A program made the position numbers and the translations under genes. This document shows positions 1 to 11,009 of a stretch of DNA of 64,000 nt, piece by piece. Source of the DNA: Symsagittifera roscoffensis. Its lineage: Eukaryota > Xenacoelomorpha > Acoela > Convolutidae. The stretch lies in assembly GCF_963678635.1 (NCBI RefSeq), contig NC_087069.1, forward strand, positions 13,738,660 through 13,802,659, in the 5' to 3' direction. Below the pieces are notes generated by a model that searched no databases, was not told the DNA's origin, and worked only from the letters and a program-made list of their open reading frames with translations. How positions within the stretch are numbered: the stretch's first letter is position 1; each line of letters starts with the position of its first letter.

Positions 1-310
1 TTTTCCCCAGAATTGATTGTCGAAATATATTATCGGGCTAGTGCGAAAAGCTTAATAAGTACCTTCCTTAAGAAATATATGCGAGGTTTAACCGTCACGC
101 GAATACCTTAGCAACTTTTATTGCACCGATTTGGTTTCTGGTAAATGGACTTTTGCGAAGAGCGGTTGGGCGTTTTTGACCACATGCATCTGACCGAATT
201 GCTTCAGGTTTCGAATTCAGTTTTTTTTTCGTTTTTCTAATTCAAAACACAATAGTTGATACGGTTGTGTAATTAAAGTCGAATAAAGTCTATTTTTTTT
301 TTATTTGCAG
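1..310. other. AT-rich sequence, no exon identified
   Basis: This stretch precedes the first supported exon, which begins after a TTTGCAG acceptor ending at 310. That exon starts in phase 2, so at least one earlier coding exon must lie here or upstream of the window. A GTAAAT donor-like site occurs near 140, but I could not tie it to a convincing reading frame. Confidence 0.4.
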
Positions 311-477
311 CTTGACGCATTGGTCGAAATTGATACTTAGTGTCGAATTATATTTTTGGGATACTTTTCATGCAGTGGATGGTTTATTTTCGTTAGGCGA
401 TTTTTTGATTGATTTTCTAAACGCCCAATTAATTATGTGTTCTTTGTTTCCGTTGTTTCGTTTTCGACCCAATGTGT
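311..477 (+). CDS. membrane-protein gene exon 1 (first visible)
   Basis: The acceptor is a T-rich tract ending TTTGCAG at 310. The donor is TGT|GTGAGG at 478, chosen over overlapping GT sites because it is the best consensus and the only one whose phase (1) fits the next exon. It encodes an aromatic and leucine-rich segment, including FWDTFHAVDGLFSLGDFLID, probably membrane-associated. The junction codon is TTC (Phe). Confidence 0.5.
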
Positions 478-3400
478 GTGAGGGAGAACATTGCATTATA
501 AATATTCAACTATAAAATTGTTTATTTCATTATTCAAAAAAATATTTCAAAGTTTTTTTTATTTTTTTTTTATCTGCCAATTTCTCTGCTTTACTTTGAG
601 ATAATTAGAGTTAAAAAATTAGACTTCCCGCTTAAAAAACTGTCTGCTTTGTTTTCAATATTTTCTTTGGGAAAATAGAGTTCTGCGAAGATATTTATAC
701 AGCTTTTCTAATTTATGATGTTTGACTTTCGCTGTCTTCGTCTTAGCCAAAACAGATTTTGTAAATTACCCATAACTCACTCTTTGTGTTAAATTGTTTC
801 GAAATAGTGTCATTTTTTCAAACTCAATTAATAGTTTCATTATTAAGACATTTAACCCATCAATCTCCAAAATTTTGTCGCTCTTAATAAACAGATATAC
901 ATAATCACTTTTTTTTTCCAAATTGCAAAAGTAGTTCGTATGTAGGAAGTGGTTTTAAGGCAGATTGTGGAAATAACTGACTAATAACTCACACTCTTCA
1001 GTTTAAAATGTTCCCACAGAGTGCCTTTTTTCCAGTCTCCACGAGTTCGTTGGCGTTTTTTTTTCTGAATCTCTGTTCGCTTGGTTTCTTCATTCTGTAT
1101 CGCATTGGAATTTTTGAGCTCGGCTGTCCTCCTTCAAAGTAAGTTATTAGCTGCTTTGAACTGCACTTTTCAAATTAATTGAATTTTACGACTAAAATTT
1201 AGTCCTTTTGGTACTGGCGCAAGCCTTTTTATAACTACCTGAAGTTATACGTGTAGTTAATTCTATTAACAAGCTTACTTTTTATGTTCCGACTGATCTC
1301 GAACAGTGCGGAAGAGCTAACCGCCAGCATAATATGGCGTAGTTTGTTAGAATCTATTATATATTTAAATGAGGGCTTCACTAACTCTCCATGTTTAAGC
1401 TTTTTCAATGTATTATTTTTGCATGTTTAACAAAAGAATTTTTTCACGTTTAAGCTATATCGTATATTGCAATGGTTAAGATTTTTTTAAATCGATTTTC
1501 CGGTTTGAATTCAGCGTTTATTTTACCAAGCTTGAAATTAAAAACTCAATATTGGGATGCTGTCAGAGCTTCCCCAGGTGTTGCGATTTTGGCCTCCATA
1601 TATGAGTAACCAAATCTTTTTAGTTTACGAGATACGGCAATTTTTGAGATTTTTCAAAAAATTTTAGAAAACCTTACTTCTGTAATGGGGACTGTCAGAG
1701 TACTCTCAGGGGTTGCGTATCTTGCCTCCAATTATGACTGCTTCAATGCTTGTAGTTTTCGAGATATGAAGTGTTTTATGATTTCTTTTAAATTTTTCAG
1801 AAAACTTGGATTTTTAAAATTTCAAATGATTTGAAATTCTGAACCTTGTAGTTGGGTACTCTGGGGGTACTCTCAGGAGCTTCTTCATGTTGCACTTTTG
1901 CGTCCCATTTCGACTGCTCTAATGCTTTTTGTTTCCGAGCTGTGACGTTTGTAGTGTTTTTCTTAATTGTTCAAAGAACTTAGATTTAGAAGTTTTCTGA
2001 TGTTCCCATCTCTGGTGATGCTTTATCAGGGCACTCCCAGGGTTTTTTCTTGATGTTTTATGATTTTTTCGAAAAAAAAATTTATAGAAAACCAAGTTTT
2101 CTTCAAAATTTGTGGAATTCCTAACCCTGAAGTTGGGGGTTGTCAGAGTACTCTCAAGGGTTTGCGAATCTTGCCTCCTAATATAAGTGCTGAATTTTTT
2201 GTAGTTTTCGGGATATGGCACTTGCAGTACTCTCAGAAGTTGCAAATCTTGCGTCCAAATGCGACTGCTCATTTGCTTTTAGTTTATCGAGATGTGACGT
2301 TTTTCTGTCATTTTAAAATTTTTCAATGAACTGATATAAAAAAAATTGTATGGTTTTTCAAAATTTGAATTAAAAATGAACTTGACTAACTTTACAAAAC
2401 TTGAATTTACCAACCCTGTGTAATCCTTGGGTTCTGTCAGAGTACACTCAAAGGATGCAATTTTTATTTCCATTATATGCCGTTTTTTATGAGTTGTCAT
2501 AAATTCGAAGCACCGGAGGTGCGTTACATGCTAGCTTCTTTGAATTTTTACTCTGGTTCTAACATTGAGTCGATAGGTTTTTATTTCAGTCTGCCATAAT
2601 TGCATAAATAAAACCGTAAGTGCACCTTGGAGAGTTCATTGCACATTCGACTCAAATCATTTGTGATTTCTGGACATAATTTTGTTGAAAATGGGATAAC
2701 TCTACCTTTAATTGGATCCATAAGTGTTTAGCACTTCTGGGGCCTAGCATTCTTGTGATAATAAATTTATTTTCTATTACGCGTAAACTGGATTTGAGAT
2801 CAAAACGAGCAGACAAAAATCACCCGGTTGTGTTTTGTAAATATGGCTGTTAGTACCCTTGTGGTCGATCTGGGTGTATGGATTATGCTTATTAATGTGC
2901 CATAGGTTAGGTAGTTGTAGGTCCATTTATTGGCACGAAATAAGAACAAAGTATACTCTGATCATAATCTCCTTTCAGTCAAAAATTATTAAAACTGAAT
3001 ATTTTTGTTGTTATTTCATTTGAGTTTTCATTTCGTCTTAGGATTGGCGGTGTAGTTTTACCGAAATTTCAATTCTTCCTGTTCTTTTTTTAAAACTAAA
3101 TGCGTAATTTCTAAATTGATATTGCGTAAGCGTTGAAGTGATAGCGGCAGTTTTAAGCTGCTGAGGCTTTTTAAACACCACATTTAATTGACTGTTCAAA
3201 AAAGTTTTAACCATTTTTGTATGTGGGGTGGCATTAGCTTCTTTATTTTACGATTGATGATAGTTGTTTAGAATGATGCTTCTAAAGTCAAGTAGGTTGA
3301 AGTTTTTTCGTAAATTTTGAATGAGCTTTTTCATCTGTTCTGCATAATTCATTGGAGATGAAATTTAATTGTTTCCATTTTTTTTTATTATTGGAAGCTG

Positions 3401-6400
3401 ACGGTACTATTTTGCTCTCAAACACTTTTCCGTCAGTAATGTGATATAGTTCAACATGTTTTATTCTTGAAATTTTTAGTCGTTTTTTTATCACGCTGAT
3501 CCAAGTTTTCAGTCATTTTTCCAGCGTTTTTGTTTTCAACTTCTTGTCGCTTCCAGACTTTTTCCAATACTTTTGAGCAATTTTTAGAGTCGCTTCCAGG
3601 CTTTTTGAAGCAGCATGTGGACTTTGTTCACACTTCTTCAGTCCTTTATTTGACCATCCAAAGAGTACTTGCCTTCCACACTTTTTCCCAATGGGTAGTG
3701 AGCTTCTCAAGACAGCTGATACTTGGACTAAATTGCCTGGGGACTTGTCCCTTTTTGGTAATTTTCACCCTCAGAGAATTATCATAATGCAGCTATCCGA
3801 ATTGTTTTACGGTAGAATTGCTTTTTGCTGTCCGAGTTTTTTTTGTGAGAAACAATAACTCGTAAATTAATTATCTGCCATTTTTTTCGTGCGTTACACT
3901 ACTAGAATTTCTTAAAAGATGTTTAAAATAGTATAAAATAGAAAAGCTGAGAAGTCGGTTTAGAATTCATAAATTGATCCATTTTATAGATGAAATCGTA
4001 GACTTTTTAAGCATCTTCAATTGGGAAAATTTGTTCTTTTAAAGGAAGACTTTTTGCCTTTTAGTTATTAGTACCACTCCGTTGTATGAACACCTAGCTA
4101 AGAAGTAGTCAGATATAGAAATTCAACTCGACATAATGAAAGTATGGAATTGAATCAGAAAAAAATTATCCCTAGTTAGCCTCTATTCGACACACTTCAC
4201 ACTTTTTCATTTTAATCACCAACCTCCATTCTTACTTTAGTATCATTTCCCATTACCCAGTAAAAATGTATTAGGTTATTTTTTTTGGGTTAGCTTAAAT
4301 TGGCTTTCCTATCCCTTTACCATTAGCATAATTTTTCCGAAAACTAGCATTTTTACAGCACATGGAAAAAGAGTTGAATAGCCCCATTTATCACGTGAAC
4401 AGGATCGTGAAATCATTTTGTAACTGTGAATTCTTACTAGAAAACTGTAGATTGATTCTTAAAATCTCGAATGTAATAGCGTTGGAATTGAATTTTCCCC
4501 CCGGCTATTTCCTTTGTTGAGAATTTACGTCGATGTTTTTTAATCTCATATTCATTTTAAGACTCTAAAGCGGTCTTAACTTACTTGCTTTTCTTTAAGG
4601 TTAAGTGGAATTCTTAAATTTGAACACCTGGGTTTAAAGACACTTTTTTGTGAAGGAAAATTGAAATAGCCTTGGGAGTTTTTGCAATTATTTTGTTAGA
4701 AATTTGACATTTGACTAAGGGGCTAAAATGTCACCTTTACGCCGCCTCTTTTCACCAAATCTAAAGCAGATGTAAAGTCTTCGCATTATTGAATTTTGCT
4801 TCCTTTTTCATATTAAGTGTTGTAAATTTTCATTTCAAAAGGCATCTAGTTATTTGAATTCGTTTGAAATTTCGTTCTACCCACAAATTGTTCTATCCAC
4901 AAATTGCAACTTTGTTGACCGTTACCATTTGGATTATGCCGGATTGGAGCTTTGAAATTGCAGTCAATGTTGCCGCCTGGTTTGTTATTTCACCAGAAAA
5001 AGCGAAAATAAAATCGAAAAAGAAAAAGTATCGCGCACCATTATCAGGCCAAAGCAGTTTAATACCTATCGATACAATTGCAAACCCTCAAACTGAATCA
5101 GTTGTTGAAATAAATGAGACTAGTAATTATTGTTTATCATTAGACTGCGAAGAAATTACTAGTTTGCAAACTTCAGAGTTGTCACGTGGCTTACTCGACA
5201 GCCCAAGAGTAACTCCAATGAATGGAAAGGTTGAATCGACCAGTCATGAAATTAAGGACCACGAAGACTATGAAAAAGGCCATAGCTCTAATTCTCATCC
5301 ATCGCCTTTACGACAATTAATACGCCATAAAAGCTCACAAGATTATCAAGATTTTTCGCCTTTTCGAGCTACAGGGCTACGCTTTGTGTTACGTTGCGGG
5401 TTCCAGATGTTTTTGCTATCGTTAGCTGTTATGAATATTGCGATGCAACTGTATGTTATTCTTGAATTGAAGGCGAAATTCGATCATCAGTTTTGCTTCT
5501 ACTCAATGTGTTCGTTGCTTCTGGACGTGGCCTTGTTTTCAGTGCATATTGGTAAAGGCAGTCACCCGATTATTTTTCCAGAAGCAATGAGCAGTGCGAC
5601 TATCATTTTTCTTCGGTGTTTTTTTTGCGTATCAAGGCAGTAATTTATGCCATGCTCAATTTTTTTGTGGTTCGATATTCGTTTTGAAAGCACAGCTCAA
5701 ATGTTGCTTTCCAATAACCGAAAAAAAAAAATGCGCTTTGATATAGTTTAGTTTTTCATAGCTCAACCAATTATATTTTTACGCTTCTCGGATTTTTGGC
5801 CAAACCTGGGTAACAACCACGTCTGGGACGGCAAAGGTCTTGGGTTCAAATCCAGGCAGGTCTATTTATTAAAAGTCAAATTTTTCCGTTTCAAAGAAAT
5901 TTTCGGCCTATCGTTTCTGATTGTTTTGTCGGCAGTTGCCGCATCACGTAATTTTCTTATTTAACAAAATATTTAAATCAAATGATAGCTTTGCGTAAAT
6001 CAAATTGAACCTATCTTAGTACATTTGGTTTTTGAGAAAAGCACTCTGCCTGAGGTGGTAGATGTCCTTTGTTCAAATCTGGCCAGAACCTGGCGTTTTT
6101 ATTCAAAAAGGAAATTTCCAGTTTCAAAATATGTGAACTTGTTGTGTGTCTGCTAATGTTTGGTCGGCTTAGTTATTTTGTTACGGATTTTTACAGTGTT
6201 GTAAGTATTTTGTCCAATTCCAATTGTTCTGCTACTCCAGAAGTTAATTGTTGTGATAGTTTTAAATATCAGTGAAAGATGATCGAGTTCTTTAGTTTTT
6301 CTTTTCATGATGATTTTTTCAATTCCAAATCTTTTGCTGCTACAGAAGTTAATTGTTATGGTAGTTTTAAATTATCAGCCAAAGATCGTATTCATTTTGT

Positions 6401-8847
6401 TTCTCTAGTAAAAGCTTCTATTTTGTCGCTCTTTATTGAATTTTGACGATTTTATTTAGATTCGATGAACGTAGTTCAGACTCTTATATAGGTCGCGATG
6501 GTTTTTTTTTCGTTTTGGCTAAAATTTATGACTTTCGATTTTTTGTATTAGTTCCGTATTTCCTTTGTTCGAAAGAAGGCATACTCCACTATCAAACAGC
6601 AAAAGTGTAAAAGTCACGAAAGACCTGACCGACTTTTAGTTTCGAAAGTGGAATTTCATTTTTCAGATTTCCTAGCAAATAGAATTTTTTCTTGTTGATC
6701 CAGTTTTCTCAAATTGGTTTAAAATTATCAAAAAAGTGCCAATCATAACTTTTTCTAGAAACTCAACCGCTTTTTTGTTTATTTTTCATTGATAGATTGC
6801 TTTTCCTATCCAAAATCAACATGAAGTTTAGATAACAATTTTTTTTCTTAAGTAAAATTTTGTTTTGGGTTTCCATGCGTTAATTGAGATTTTTCCAACT
6901 GTCTGTTGGTTATCTTTTTGTTTTATAAATGCTCAAATTCTGCAGCTTTCTCATCATTTTTTTTACATGTGCAGCTCAAACGAGAAAAAAGAAAATAGCT
7001 CTTAACTTTTGACTTTTTCCAAGTCAGTGCTCAAAGGTCAGAAAGAACATGAAAAATAAAAGCTCACTAAGTTCAGCCTGGGCAAAGGGTCAAAAATGAT
7101 GAAAGGGAAATCGGAAGAATTCTTTGATCTCACCTTTGTTTTGTAGATCCGGTGTTAATTGACAGAAGTGATAAATGCAGATTTGCTATTTTGGGTTCAA
7201 TGAAAGAGCCTGCTAAAACAAAAAGGGAAAAGATTTCTAAAAAGGTCATCTGACCTGTTAGGACTGCTTAATAATGAATAAAGGTGACTCTTTCTTAAAA
7301 CATGCGCTCGAAACTGTTTTTTTTTGTTTTGTGTTCACGTAATTTATGAATGAATTGAGACGATTGAGTGTATTGGATTTTGCATCCATTATCGGTTTGT
7401 ATTTTTTCCAGTTTTTTACCTTGTTTGAACCGGGTGTCTGCCATCCAGTGTTAGCTCTCGTTTCTTTCTCGTGCTACTTGCGACAATTGAACCGAATACA
7501 ACACCGATTACACCGCGGATACTCGAGTCAAAACGACTCACAAACAACCACAGGACTGCTACAAATACAAAACGGATTCTCCCCTGTTCTACCCCTGCCA
7601 ATGCAACCCAATTTAACCAACCCGAGACCTGCATTCGGGGGACCTTTTTATCAACCAGGAATTGGTCGCCTTGCACCCGTGCATCATTTGGCTACTATTA
7701 GTGCACTGTTAACTTTATTGCACCATGTTTTATGTGACATGCAGTTCGCACTATTTTACGCGGGAATAACTTTTATACCCACTAATAAGAGTGAACAAAT
7801 TTTTGGAGATATTGAGACTAGTGCTGTTGGTGAATTTAAAGTGTCGTTGAAGTTGGTTAAGCAAAGAGAGTTTGCAGTTAATGATTCGAACTTCGGTCTG
7901 GTTCTGGCGTTGACAGTAGTTGAAGTTGTTCTGCATTGGTGTCAGTCTTGGGTTGTGTATTTGTGGAAGAAACCTTGTTGCTACTTTGCCGAGAAGTTTC
8001 CCATGTGAATATAACGAATTTGCAAATACACGCTTCGAGTTTTAAAAAAAATCTGAGAGGAATGATTTGCTTTGAAAGTATTTTTTATAGAAGGCGCAGA
8101 ATTTTGCTTCTGTTAGTTTAAACTGACGCGATATAACATTACAATCTGCCGATTCAAAATCCATACCTAAATGAACGCATTACCTCTCTTCCAAACCTGA
8201 AAAAGATTCCTTTTTTCAGCCAGCAGCCTTTAATAAGTAAAACCAATAAAGACTCAAAATGGAGTCATTATAGTGATTTGGGAGAGCTAGGAAAATCAAT
8301 TTGGTCGACCTAAAAAAAGGTCGACAAGATTTTCGATTTTTTAAAATCCCAAATCCCTCCCCCTCGAGAAACTTCTAGATCCGCCCCTGATAAAGACTAA
8401 TTGTTAATCATTTTATAGGTAAGTTGTTAAGTTTGCTATTTATAGTTGCTGGGTTAACTAATTATTTTTTTGGCTGTCATATAATTAGACTATTTGGGTC
8501 AAAACTCTAAGTATCAGCGTGTATTTGTTTGTTAAATAAGACACGAACGCGATTTATACAATGAAGCAGGAGTAATCAAAGGCCTTCAGATATTCTTCCT
8601 CCCATTCATCACCCTCTTAATTCTAATCTGTGGGTCACTAACCCTAGCTCAACAACAACCCCACGACAACCACTTCGGAAATGGCGGGGGAGCCACGCAG
8701 TATTTCATCACAGGACTGTGGCTCTCGGCTCTGATTTCGGTCCCGTTTCTTCTGGCGATGAGTTCATTGGTTGCATACTGGGTGCTAAAAACTTCAGCAG
8801 ATTTAGCTTTGAAGTGTTACCGAGTAGTGTCCTCTTCTCTTAGATAA
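311..8847 (+). CDS. multi-exon polytopic membrane protein, family not recognised (gene span)
   Basis: Proposed CDS: join(311..477, 1036..1138, 4950..5639, 6122..6200, 7412..8004, 8541..8847), 5' incomplete, about 645 residues visible. Each junction is GT-AG and reading phase is conserved at every one (1, 2, 2, 0, 2), which is hard to get by chance. In two exons the frame stays open until a stop overlapping the donor (5640, 8005), as expected for real exon ends. The product has roughly ten hydrophobic segments, one long cytoplasmic-type loop (lysine-rich, then Ser/Glu-rich) in exon 3 and a second polar Gln/Asn/Pro-rich loop in exon 5. The function is unknown: I looked for TMEM26-like or other multipass families and could not make a convincing match. 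The weakest join is exon 2 to exon 3; exons 1-2 could belong to a separate gene. Confidence 0.6.
478..1035 (+). other. intron 1 of the membrane-protein gene
   Basis: An AT-rich intron running from GTGAGG to TTTTTTCCAG. I see no repeat or internal gene in it. Confidence 0.45.
1036..1138 (+). CDS. membrane-protein gene exon 2
   Basis: The exon lies between a strong acceptor (TTTTTTCCAG) and a consensus donor (AAA|GTAAGT). Only one of the three frames is open, and it encodes a classic transmembrane helix (LAFFFLNLCSLGFFILYRIG) followed by FELGCPPS. It enters in phase 1 and leaves in phase 2. Confidence 0.65.
1139..4949 (+). other. long intron 2 with tandem array
   Basis: About 3.8 kb with no supported exon. 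It contains the degenerate tandem array at 1555-2475. Small ORFs on both strands near 3288-3787 are AT-driven and overlap each other on opposite strands. A missed exon remains possible here. Confidence 0.4.
1555..2475. repeat. degenerate tandem array, irregular ~85-210 bp spacing
   Basis: The core motif CTGTCAGAGTACTCTCAGGG, followed by a TTGCG...CTTGCCTCC segment, recurs near 1560, 1690, 1868, 2030, 2141, 2228 and 2437 with substitutions and uneven spacing. Each core holds the palindrome GAGTACTC or a decayed version. The arrangement suggests an old satellite-like array inside an intron. Confidence 0.7.
4950..5639 (+). CDS. membrane-protein gene exon 3 (long loop plus TM segments)
   Basis: The frame is open from 4858 to the donor CA|GTAATT at 5640, where a stop immediately follows. 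The start is uncertain. AG at 4948-4949 gives the phase 2 that exon 2 requires, but its pyrimidine tract is poor. The open frame upstream encodes more hydrophobic residues (IATLLTVTIWIMP), and an in-frame ATG lies at 4936. The encoded part has a hydrophobic stretch (VNVAAWFVI), a KSKKKK basic patch, about 110 polar residues rich in Ser/Glu, then hydrophobic segments around LRFVLRCGFQMFLLSLAVMN and FCFYSMCSLLLDVALF. Confidence 0.6.
5640..6121 (+). other. intron 3 with tRNA-like fragments
   Basis: An intron from GTAATT to TTTCCAG. Two short segments resemble tRNA B boxes: GGTTCAAATCC at 5843-5853 and GTTCAAATC at 6071-6079. The second overlaps the region just before the acceptor. These are probably SINE or tRNA-derived remnants; no cloverleaf was found. 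Confidence 0.45.
6122..6200 (+). CDS. membrane-protein gene exon 4
   Basis: The exon lies between TTTCCAG and a consensus GTAAGT donor. It enters in phase 2, leaves in phase 0, and encodes one hydrophobic segment (CELVVCLLMFGRLSYFVTDF). The phase matches both neighbours. Confidence 0.6.
6201..7411 (+). other. intron 4 with dispersed repeat R1
   Basis: The intron runs from GTAAGT to TTTTTTCCAG. About a third of it is a copy of the dispersed repeat called R1 here (6450-6830). The remainder is AT-rich and shows nothing else. Confidence 0.5.
6450..6830 (+). repeat. dispersed repeat R1, copy a
   Basis: It starts with a fold-back head (GATGAACGTAGTTCAGACTC, then TTATATAGGTCGCGATGG). It continues with a segment shared with other copies: CCACTATCAAACAGCAAAAG, GTGGAATTTCATTTTTCAGA and TTGATCCAGTTTTCTCAAAT. 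Related copies lie at 20900, 25340, 26035, 28395, 41280 and 63530. Confidence 0.7.
7412..8004 (+). CDS. membrane-protein gene exon 5
   Basis: The acceptor is TTTTTTCCAG. The donor CCCAT|GTGAAT overlaps the first in-frame stop. It encodes a hydrophobic segment (VCHPVLALVSFSCYL), a polar loop with a KR/HR-rich start and Gln/Asn/Pro-rich body, then two further hydrophobic stretches (LLTLLHHVLCDMQFALFYAG and FGLVLALTVVEVVLHWCQSW). It enters in phase 0 and leaves in phase 2. The 593 bp of open frame in AT-rich DNA is itself good evidence. Confidence 0.75.
8005..8540 (+). other. intron 5 with a MITE insertion
   Basis: The intron runs from GTGAAT to a TAAATAAG acceptor. It holds a 136-bp MITE-like insertion flanked by an 8-bp direct repeat (8254-8389). 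Confidence 0.55.
8254..8389 (-). mobile_element. hAT-like MITE with 8-bp target duplication
   Basis: The element ends ...TAGATCCGCCCCTG and is flanked on both sides by ATAAAGAC (8246-8253 and 8390-8397). The right end matches the CAGGGGCGGATCTAG terminus of the better copy at 11010-11209, in inverted orientation. It shares the internal GGTCGACC/AAATTGATTTTCC block. The left terminus has diverged. The 8-bp duplication and CAGGG-type end point to the hAT superfamily. Confidence 0.75.
8541..8847 (+). CDS. membrane-protein gene terminal exon with stop
   Basis: It enters in phase 2 after AAATAAG and ends at TAA 8845-8847. It encodes two strong transmembrane segments (FFLPFITLLILICGSL and ALISVPFLLAMSSLVAYWVL) separated by a His/Asn/Gly-rich loop. 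The short tail (KTSADLALKCYRVVSSSLR) is probably cytoplasmic. An alternative acceptor (GCAG at 8565-8568) would be out of phase. Confidence 0.7.
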
Positions 8848-8849
8848 TA

Positions 8850-8950
8850 TACAACAAGCAATAAAATTATATTTTCAAAGTTTTTTCAACAAGCAATAAC
8901 AATTATTTTCAAAGTTTTTAAACAAGCAATAAAATTTATTTTCGAAGTGT
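8850..8950 (+). terminator. 3' end with repeated polyadenylation-signal motif
   Basis: Immediately after the stop, a ~35-bp unit (ACAAGCAATAAAAT...TTTTCAAAG) is repeated three times. AATAAA is intact in the first (8860-8865) and third (8928-8933) units and changed to AATAAC in the middle one. This is a likely polyadenylation region for the membrane-protein gene. Confidence 0.6.
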
Positions 8951-9499
8951 TTTCAAAGAAAAATTAGAAGTTGTCCTCGTAAGAATTTAGAGTCCTGAGG
9001 GTATCGAGTGTTGCTCGCCTAACGTGGTAACAGTATGTTGTGTGTCATGACCTCATGTTATCCGTATTAGTATCGAATTAAAGTTTGCACCAAGGTCATT
9101 TCGCGGTTAAATCTACTTTCAGAGAGTATCTTGGATAAATTTGAACGATCTAGGTTCTTATTTAGTACAGTTTGTGCAATATCATATCATGATATGAATT
9201 GACTGCGGTTTCGAAGAAATTGATAGTTTGCAGTGAGCTGATAAGGCTAAATTGTCATTTTGTTTGTACTAATTCAGCAATACGAAATTTGAAGCTGGAG
9301 CTCACCCATAAATAATTTGTAATTCATTTATCAGTTAATGGCGCTAAGAAATTTTTTTATATATCAGTTATTTCGCTCAGAAGAATATTGCGTAAGTACT
9401 ATAACTATCCGGAATAGCAAAAAAAATTCTGTTTATATGGTATTTCGTCTAATTTTCAAGTGATTTTTCATTTATTTAGGTTTATCTCTAAAAGATTGG

Positions 9500-9978
9500 T
9501 TTTTCCAATTTTCGATGAAAGTAACAAAATTTTTGTGCGCTGCGCGGTTTTCTTTTTAGACCAATTTCGACTTTTACGTAGCGACTTGTGAAGATACTTA
9601 TTCATATCATCCGAATGGCTTTTTTGTCCTGAGCTAGAATTTAAAAATGTTTCAGCTGTGATTGTTTTTTGTTACATTATAGGGGTTCAAATTTGGGATG
9701 TCTAACGTGCGATATTGCGCTATTAGCGCGTTAGCGGAGATTTAATCCGTTTTAGAATTCTTTCCAATTAAGGCATATCATTTGGGACAATTTGATACTT
9801 AGCTATAATCCAAAGAAATCGCTTTGTACTTCGGGGATGGTTTTCAAAATTTTCAAAAAAAACTGAAAAAATTTTCATTTTTTTTAAAAGTTATATCTAT
9901 TGTTTGAAAAAGGACTTAACTCCATAGACGTTAAAGGGCGGAACTTTCATGGCTTTGTCCAGATACGATCATTCCTGT
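9500..9978 (+). repeat. dispersed repeat R3, copy 1
   Basis: It shares with 10240-10600 and 35038-35583 the order: a segment about TTTCGACTTTT, TGTCCTGAGCT, a CG-rich core (ACGTGCGATATTGCGCTATT with GCGTTAGCGGAGATTTAATC), then a tail ending near a GATACGA motif. The core is strikingly CpG-rich for this AT-rich sequence. Confidence 0.65.
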
Positions 9979-9985
9979 TTCAAAG

Positions 9986-10057
9986 GGGAGCAGTGGTGAA
10001 GTGGTTACGTCTCTGCCTCTCAATCGAAAGGTCGGATGTTCGAGGCCCACCGTGCTC
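9986..10057 (+). repeat. tRNA-derived SINE head
   Basis: It contains an A-box-like TGGTGAAGTGG and a B-box GTTCGAGGC (10038-10046). GAGCA at the 5' side can pair with TGCTC at the 3' side. The body does not fold as a standard tRNA. It sits exactly between two R3 copies, and downstream sequence to about 10215 probably belongs to the SINE. Confidence 0.55.
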
Positions 10058-10239
10058 GTTGCTTGAGAGTGAGGCAACATTACCCAGCCCAGAAAAAATA
10101 ACCTAAAAAATTGCATGTAGTTCTTAAGCAGGGGCACAACAGCGGTCCGCCGTGATTAGCTGTACAGCTCGTATGTTGGTCCTATCTCTCGTGGATAATT
10201 GATCTTAATATAAAATTAGAGAGTAAACTTTTGTGCAAA

Positions 10240-10600
10240 GTTTTTTCCGTACTAAGCTGAATTTTGAAAGTTTTTTTTGCGCCTATGTTTGTTTTTGTGA
10301 CGTACTTATGGGATTCGAAAATTCTCAATTTGGGACAATTAACGCGCGATATATTTCGTGTTTTTAACGAGTGAGCGGAGATTTAATCCGTGGCAGAAAT
10401 CGATCCAAATTGAAAGGCTGCAAGCTTTTTTTTCGTATGTTGAATGTATCTCTGTTCTCTGCAGAACTTATGGAGGAAGATTTTTGAGAAAGTCTGGAAA
10501 AAATCCAAACTTCTGAAAAAAGTTTCGTGAATCAAAAAGTTTCTCGTAGTCGTTATAGGCGTGTCAATATATTCATGGCAGAGCCCTGGTACAAGCAGTC
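10240..10600 (+). repeat. dispersed repeat R3, copy 2
   Basis: The core GGGACAATTAACGCGCGATA, then GAGCGGAGATTTAATCCG, matches the 35.3 kb copy closely. Its tail ends GGTACAAGCAGTCTTG, matching the 35.58 kb copy's ATACGAGCAGTCTTG and so marking a common 3' terminus. Confidence 0.7.
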
Positions 10601-11009
10601 TTGACTTTTGGCCTCGGAGCGTTTGTACGTATAAGGCTTTGTTTTCAAAACCAGTCAAAAATTGACATATTCAATCAGTCAAAGTTTGCGTTGATCGTTG
10701 TGGGATCTTATTCATATAGTTGCAGGTTTCTGCTCTAATAAACAGAATTGCCTATAGACTCGAATATAGGGTTGTGAATGTATTGGTGACTCAAGCTTTC
10801 AGATTTTTGTACGGATAATTTTGCAAATCTAAACCGAATTTTTGTAATTTTCAAAGATTTCGGAACCTTTTGTGTTGTTTGTTAATCTGCCCGTGACTAG
10901 CCGTAATTTATAGGTTTTGAGGGATAAAGTACGTTCACGTATAGATATTCAAAATAGCTTTATTGTGATGAGTACGCTAGTTTTGTGTCCCGATCGAGCT
11001 ATGGCGTAG

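Noticed and set aside
3288..3787. Overlapping small ORFs on both strands
   Set aside because: They are mutually antisense, with no conserved motif; they lie inside an intron of the membrane-protein gene.
5805..5870. Possible tRNA gene (perfect B box GGTTCAAATCC)
   Set aside because: There is no matching acceptor stem or A box at the right distance. It is more likely a SINE remnant.
7416..7676. Minus-strand ORF inside exon 5 of the membrane-protein gene
   Set aside because: It is a shadow of the phase-supported plus-strand exon.
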